Below, piece after piece: positions 26,101 to 32,100 of a stretch of 34,900 bases of DNA. Location of the stretch: the NCBI GenBank assembly GCA_026260175.1, contig JAKCWW010005805.1:1-34900 (forward strand). The letters are read 5' to 3'. This stretch comes from Reticulitermes lucifugus (Eukaryota > Arthropoda > Insecta > Blattodea > Rhinotermitidae). Each line of letters begins with the position of its first letter. Position 1 is the stretch's first letter. Under the pieces are notes generated by a model that worked only from the letters and a program-made list of their open reading frames with translations, was not told the origin of the DNA and did not search any database. Made by a program: the position numbers and the translations under genes.

Positions 26101-29100
26101 GCTTTAATTTTACATCCCATTTCTGAATATTTCTTTCTCTTTACAATTCTTCCTTAAAGCAGATGGATATTTTTCAACAGTCCACATCTCTTAACCAGAT
26201 GGACACACTTCTAAAATCAAAGCAGTAGCAATCCTCGAGTCCTAGAAACTGTCTTGTCAAAGCAGAAACATCCTCTCATAGATACTCTTCTGTTATTCTA
26301 ACATTCTCTTCCAAGCCTTTACCCTTCTTCGATGGTACACGCACATTTTATGTTGTATATAAACATAATTTAATTTGCCAAAAATACATTCATTTCACTA
26401 ATACTGGACTGGTGACATTCAACTACAAATATTCATCCATTCTCATTTACAAAAGAATTTCATGACCTTTCGTCTGACAGGTGTATACACTGACGTAGTC
26501 TAAGGTCAATTCCTGCATCTCCTGAGGCAGGCAGATCCTTGAACATGAATAGAAATGAGACGATCAAGATATCAAACAAGACAGCCACATCAGCAGCTAA
26601 AAACACCTGCCAACACAAGAAGTTTCCTCTGTCGAAGTATGCTGTCATCCACAAACACGACTTCAGTAAGTTACTTGATGTTCATGTAGTTACTGGTAAC
26701 TAAGCATCAACTTGTGACTATGCATTTCACCTTATTTCTATCAGCAAACCTCTCCACATTCATCGGCTGCATATTAATTTGCATTCTGGTAGAATATTGC
26801 AACGCAAAGCTGTAAGCCGTTTGAGGTAAGACCATCAATGGCAAGAACCTCAGAATCATCTGTTTTTCTCATTTTCAAAACAGCTGATAATAAACATGTT
26901 TCTAAAAATTCATATGCTTCTGCATATGATATTTACTAAACTCTACTGAAAAGTATGACATAGAACAACCCTTGTAGAAATTCACAAACCCTCATAAACA
27001 TGGAAACATCTGCAAAATAAAGCTGCAATGTAAACTATGCCATACTAGAAAAACAATTTATTTGTGTGTTGACGACCTATATTTGTGCTAAGTGTCACGC
27101 AAGTGGCTGTTCACTAATGGAACTTCCCTTTCCCTGAGAAATACAACTGACATGTTCAAGTATTCCAGTTGACATTTTCAGTGTGCACAAGAATTGATAT
27201 TGCAGGTGCTGGTGGAAATCAAAGAAGTAGGAATCAGATGAACTTCAATTACTTTTTGGAAGTTTAACATCACTTCATTTCAAAAATGTCGTACGTTGAT
27301 GCACCATCAGGTAACACTTCAATAAAAACATACATTGTTCCCCACACAATTCTGAGATAGGCTCTCAGTAACATCAAGTGACAGTATCAATTTCTAGAAA
27401 AGTGTAATTTCAGAACATTTTACCACATTCTAAATAAATCGCCTGATCCTCTAAATTCATTACAAAAGAACACAGTAGTAGCAGATGTTATGACAGTGAC
27501 AGTCCTTGGGTTTCACCTTTATGATTCCATGTTGGATATTTTGCCCAGCCCTGTCATGCAGGGACATAACATTATATTGTAGGTTCACACATTAGGCCAG
27601 TCTTCTGTGATCGAAAGCAAGCCTCAGACAGAGGCTCGCTCAGTCCTGGTTCAACCATTATTATGAAACTAATCAACCTGAGAGAAAAATTATTTCCTTA
27701 TGTAGAAAATAAAAAACAAAAGCGCCTTCCCTTGTCGAAGGAAATGTCAAAATATGGTGCACACTCAATTAATACACACAGGTAAATGTGTACAAGAGTT
27801 TCATACACCAGTTTCAGGTTGGGAGTGTTCGGGGGGGGGGGATAGGAGGGGGGATGTCCTTTACAAAACATTTTACTTACAACTTCACACGCAAAAATGA
27901 TAAAACAAACCAAATTTTGGAACATTTCCTTTCTGCTATGGATTTAAGTCCTATTTATCACCTCTTGACCTTCATTCAAATCACACATAATCCTTTTCAC
28001 AAAAGTAAAAGGATTAAAATTGTAATAAACATATAAAATAAAGAACATCTTTCTTTCACACACACACATTTCTCTTTTTTAAAAGCACATACTTCTTGTA
28101 GGACTTCACTGCTGGTATGCTGTCAGACATATTATGTCATCTTTGGCAAATCAGACAACAGACGCAGATAATCATATGCCACAGCTCATGGTCCAGGATC
28201 TGTACTGCAGTGCATACAGCAAAGTGGGCATAAATCATTCCATGTGTAACACTGTTTCCAAGAACATGTTTTACGGTTCTTAGATCATGTGCAACTTCTG
28301 CATGCCATAGACACAGACAATGTCCAGCTAAAATTTGCACACATAAATTCTCCTTGTACACATATTGATTCCAAAGACACACAATGATGCTGCAGATTCA
28401 AACAAACATCACTCCTTCATTGCATGGTGATAAATGTTGCTCATATACACACCAATCCAGAATTCAATGCCTGTATATAATAAATAAGATGACACTTTTA
28501 ATACACAACAAATTAACTGCCTTGATATATGATGTATTTTGTCAGTTTAATGAGAGTAAAAATCATATCAGGCCTGAAAATGTGCCACATCCATTTGCAA
28601 ACTTGTATATCTCACCACACTTGTATTACATACTACTTCTGAGTTACAGAACTGCAAGTAATTTGAGTAAAAAATACACCACACTAATCACCATACTTGG
28701 GGCACGCAAACCTCATTTTGGAAACCAATTACAACACATTCATTACTATTTCACCTCCAAATGTAGCAGATTTGAGCCAATTTACATGCATAACAACAAA
28801 TGAGTTTAATATGATAAAGTACTGAAAACCTCCTCCAAATGAAGAACAATCTGAAACTTGAACTGTCATGAATCCTAATTTTTGAGAAAGATGACCAAGT
28901 ACGAACTTCTAAGATGTCATATCTTATACAAAAGACCAAGATTTGTTCTTCTGTCAAAATCCTGTTATTATGTATGTTAGCAAGTTGTTACGAACAGAAG
29001 CAGGAAAATGCAGCAGTGTAAGGTGTGCTTCAGCTGGTATTACAGTGCCACCTTTGCCAAAAACACTTCCTCTAGACAGCAGCACTATTTTTGCACTCTG

Positions 29101-32100
29101 CTATTATGGACAGTTTCATGATAATTTTCTTTTTCCAAGTTACTGAGGCTGGGTATATTCAATGAAGATTATTTTTAACAACTGCCCGTCTAAATTTCAC
29201 AATTGCTCATTTTCATAATATTTTGTATAATTGTGGAACATTTTTGTTTCCATTCTCTCTCATACTGAATACTGTTGACCATGTTGCTTCCTTGATTATT
29301 AAAGAGATGAGTTGTCATGAATGCTGTACCACATGTGTTGATATAGCTTGAGCTTTAATGTCAACTACTTCTTGAATCAGTAATATTAATCTTCTTAAAA
29401 TAATATAAAACTTTATGCAGAATGAATAAAATATAGTACTACATATTGAAAATATTCCAAAAGAATGAAAAGATTTTATTAATGCAGGTCTATATACATA
29501 GCTGACTTTTGCAATGAACTGATTGTTGCTCTCTCTTCTTCCATCAAAAGTAAAGTGTCATTCCATACATCACGCTTTTTAAAATGAAAATGACAACACT
29601 ATTCCAACACCTGCATTCTTTCTTGAATACTTACTAGTACGCTTATTCCTATGCCACAGATATCAATTCCATAAAAATATCATCTGATACTGCCTTGAAG
29701 AAAATGATATTCCACTTCTTCAATGCATGCACACTCCATGAAATTTTGGATCAAGAAAGAAAATTTTCTCTCAAATTCATAATGGAGACTGGCAGCATAC
29801 CCACTTTATATCTCATCTTTATGATCACCTATATGCAGGCCATGCTTATGCTTACAAAAAGCAGGCAACTCATGCTTTGTAGAGGGCATCAGTTTGAAAT
29901 TATCCAAGACTGATTATTAGATCCCAAAGACTAATTAAAAGTCTGAATATTTTAAATTTACCCATCTGCATAATAAATAAATACACGTGAATATGCGCAC
30001 ATTCAAATATTCTTCCAAAAAATTCTGCATAATGCATTTATCAAACTGAGCACATTCCTTTTTCAATCATGTCAGTTCATATATCTACATGATCTCCTTC
30101 AATTCTTCAGTCTTAGCTAATCAAACAATGCTGGAAAATTGTTTTCCTTATCAGCTGATTTGCCGTATTTATACTGTGACAATTTGAAAGCTTAATATCA
30201 CAGACTTCTTGTTCACCTTTTTTGTGGTAGAATGTTTTATCTTCAGTGGCTGGGTTGGAGAGAAACATATGTTTTATTACACCACTCTCTGACATAGAAC
30301 TGCTGAGCTTGCATAGCTCAAGTGACATGGATTGCAACTGTTTACTGTTTGGAAGTGAAATCTTCACTACAATATACAAAACTCAGTTTTCATTTCATTT
30401 TAGCCTCTAGTACTTCCTAAATTTGACAACATGCTGACATTTATCAATAACTATTGCTGCAATCCAGTCAATGAAAAATGCAAGGATTGTTGATGTAAAT
30501 AAGGCATGCACAATGTATGGAACAGATAAAATGTTTAAAAAAATTGATGAAATGTCACAGACATTCTAAGGCAAATAATTCAAATTTCACCGACATTTCT
30601 GAAACAAAATGTAACACATACAGTAAACATTACAATGGGGAGGTAACAGGCAAAGAACTTCTCAAGCTCCCAAGATAAATTAAAATGTATGTAAATGTGC
30701 ATCTATGACAACACAGCTCAAGAGGAACATGTTGCCTCATCACCAGGGTAATAGATGGAGACAGCATTTTCCTGTGAAATGTTGGTAACTACCAACCAAA
30801 CAACAGATCACAACCTAAATCATCACCTTGGAGAGCTAAAATCACCCCAACAGAACATTCTCCATTCACACTTCCTCATTACAGCTTCAAATAAAAATTT
30901 ACAAAATGCATAAAATGTCAAGAGAAAGACAGATAATGAATGAACAATTTTCTGTAAATGATAGAGTACTATGAATAAATATAATGCAATAGCTTTAAGC
31001 ACAACTAATCATAAATAATGTAAGGGCTGATAAACCAGGGGTGCATAAATCCGAAGTGCCTGTCACCTAGGCAACTAAATTTTGTATGGTTGAGCTTAAT
31101 ATTTCCAGCACAATTACTGCAGTTTTTCCCTAACATAAAAAACGTGTATCAATTCACATGCACTAAGCAGAGAGTACCAGGTAACAATGAGGTTCACAGG
31201 TCCCTCCAGAAGTTTCGGTCCTCAGTATGGAAATTGCATTACATCACCCTTCTGGTCCCTAGAATTTTGGGGCAGTTCCTAGGTTTTTGGAAAGTTTGTG
31301 GACCCCTGCAGATAAATATTTCTCTAATGTGTTGACCAGGCACATGCTTAGCCTAAACACTAGGATCATAGTGTGCATGCAGACCTCCCTCTTCCTCCTT
31401 CCATCTTGCCTGCCTCTACTCAATCACTACAGAGTCTTGGGATTCAGCCCGGCAACAAGCCATCTAAACTGGATTCCAGACTACTGTTCTAAATTATGAA
31501 TTTTAGTAGGTCTGGGCCAGGACAGCATCCTGCCTGGTGTTGTGAGGCACAAGTCTTGTGTTGTTATTTTACAACCAGTTGTTACACACCCCACACCACC
31601 ATGCAGCTTAATTCCCTTTTACTTATTCTTTAATTCTCATGTAGGTAGCTACATTTTACTAGGCATGGCACAGTCTATGCATAAATAAATTTATCTGCAC
31701 ATGCTAGAGGAAATGTGGAATCATACAGGTTTATTACTTTATGTGACAACAACCGGTTGTCACCTCCTGTCAGCTCATGTATTGTATTAACGTAGCCCAC
31801 TTAGTTGACTACCCACAAGCATGGTGGAGTAGTGACAAACAATGGCTGTCAGATAAAATACGGACCTTGTAATTCTAAAGACAGCATATGCAATTATTTG
31901 TATGTCTTCCTTTCTTGTGACATGTAAACTGTTGTTTGATAACTCTTGCTGCTGCATTATGTGTACACTTACACCCCCACCCACTTACAGTAGAATTCCT
32001 TTAATCTGGCACCCACAGGACCGGATAGGTGCTCAATTATCAGATGAAACCTGCACTGACCTAAGTTCTAATAGGTAAAAGTAAGTTATTTCCATTTCAC

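Noticed and set aside
26460..26654. Minus-strand ORF with a hydrophobic segment that could be membrane-spanning
   Set aside because: It is only 64 codons, without a good splice context or recognisable family. The hydrophobic run may be chance.
28384..28803. 139-codon plus-strand ORF
   Set aside because: It is the longest plus-strand frame in the big intron, but has AT-driven composition, no motif, no neighbouring exons and no sign of a family.
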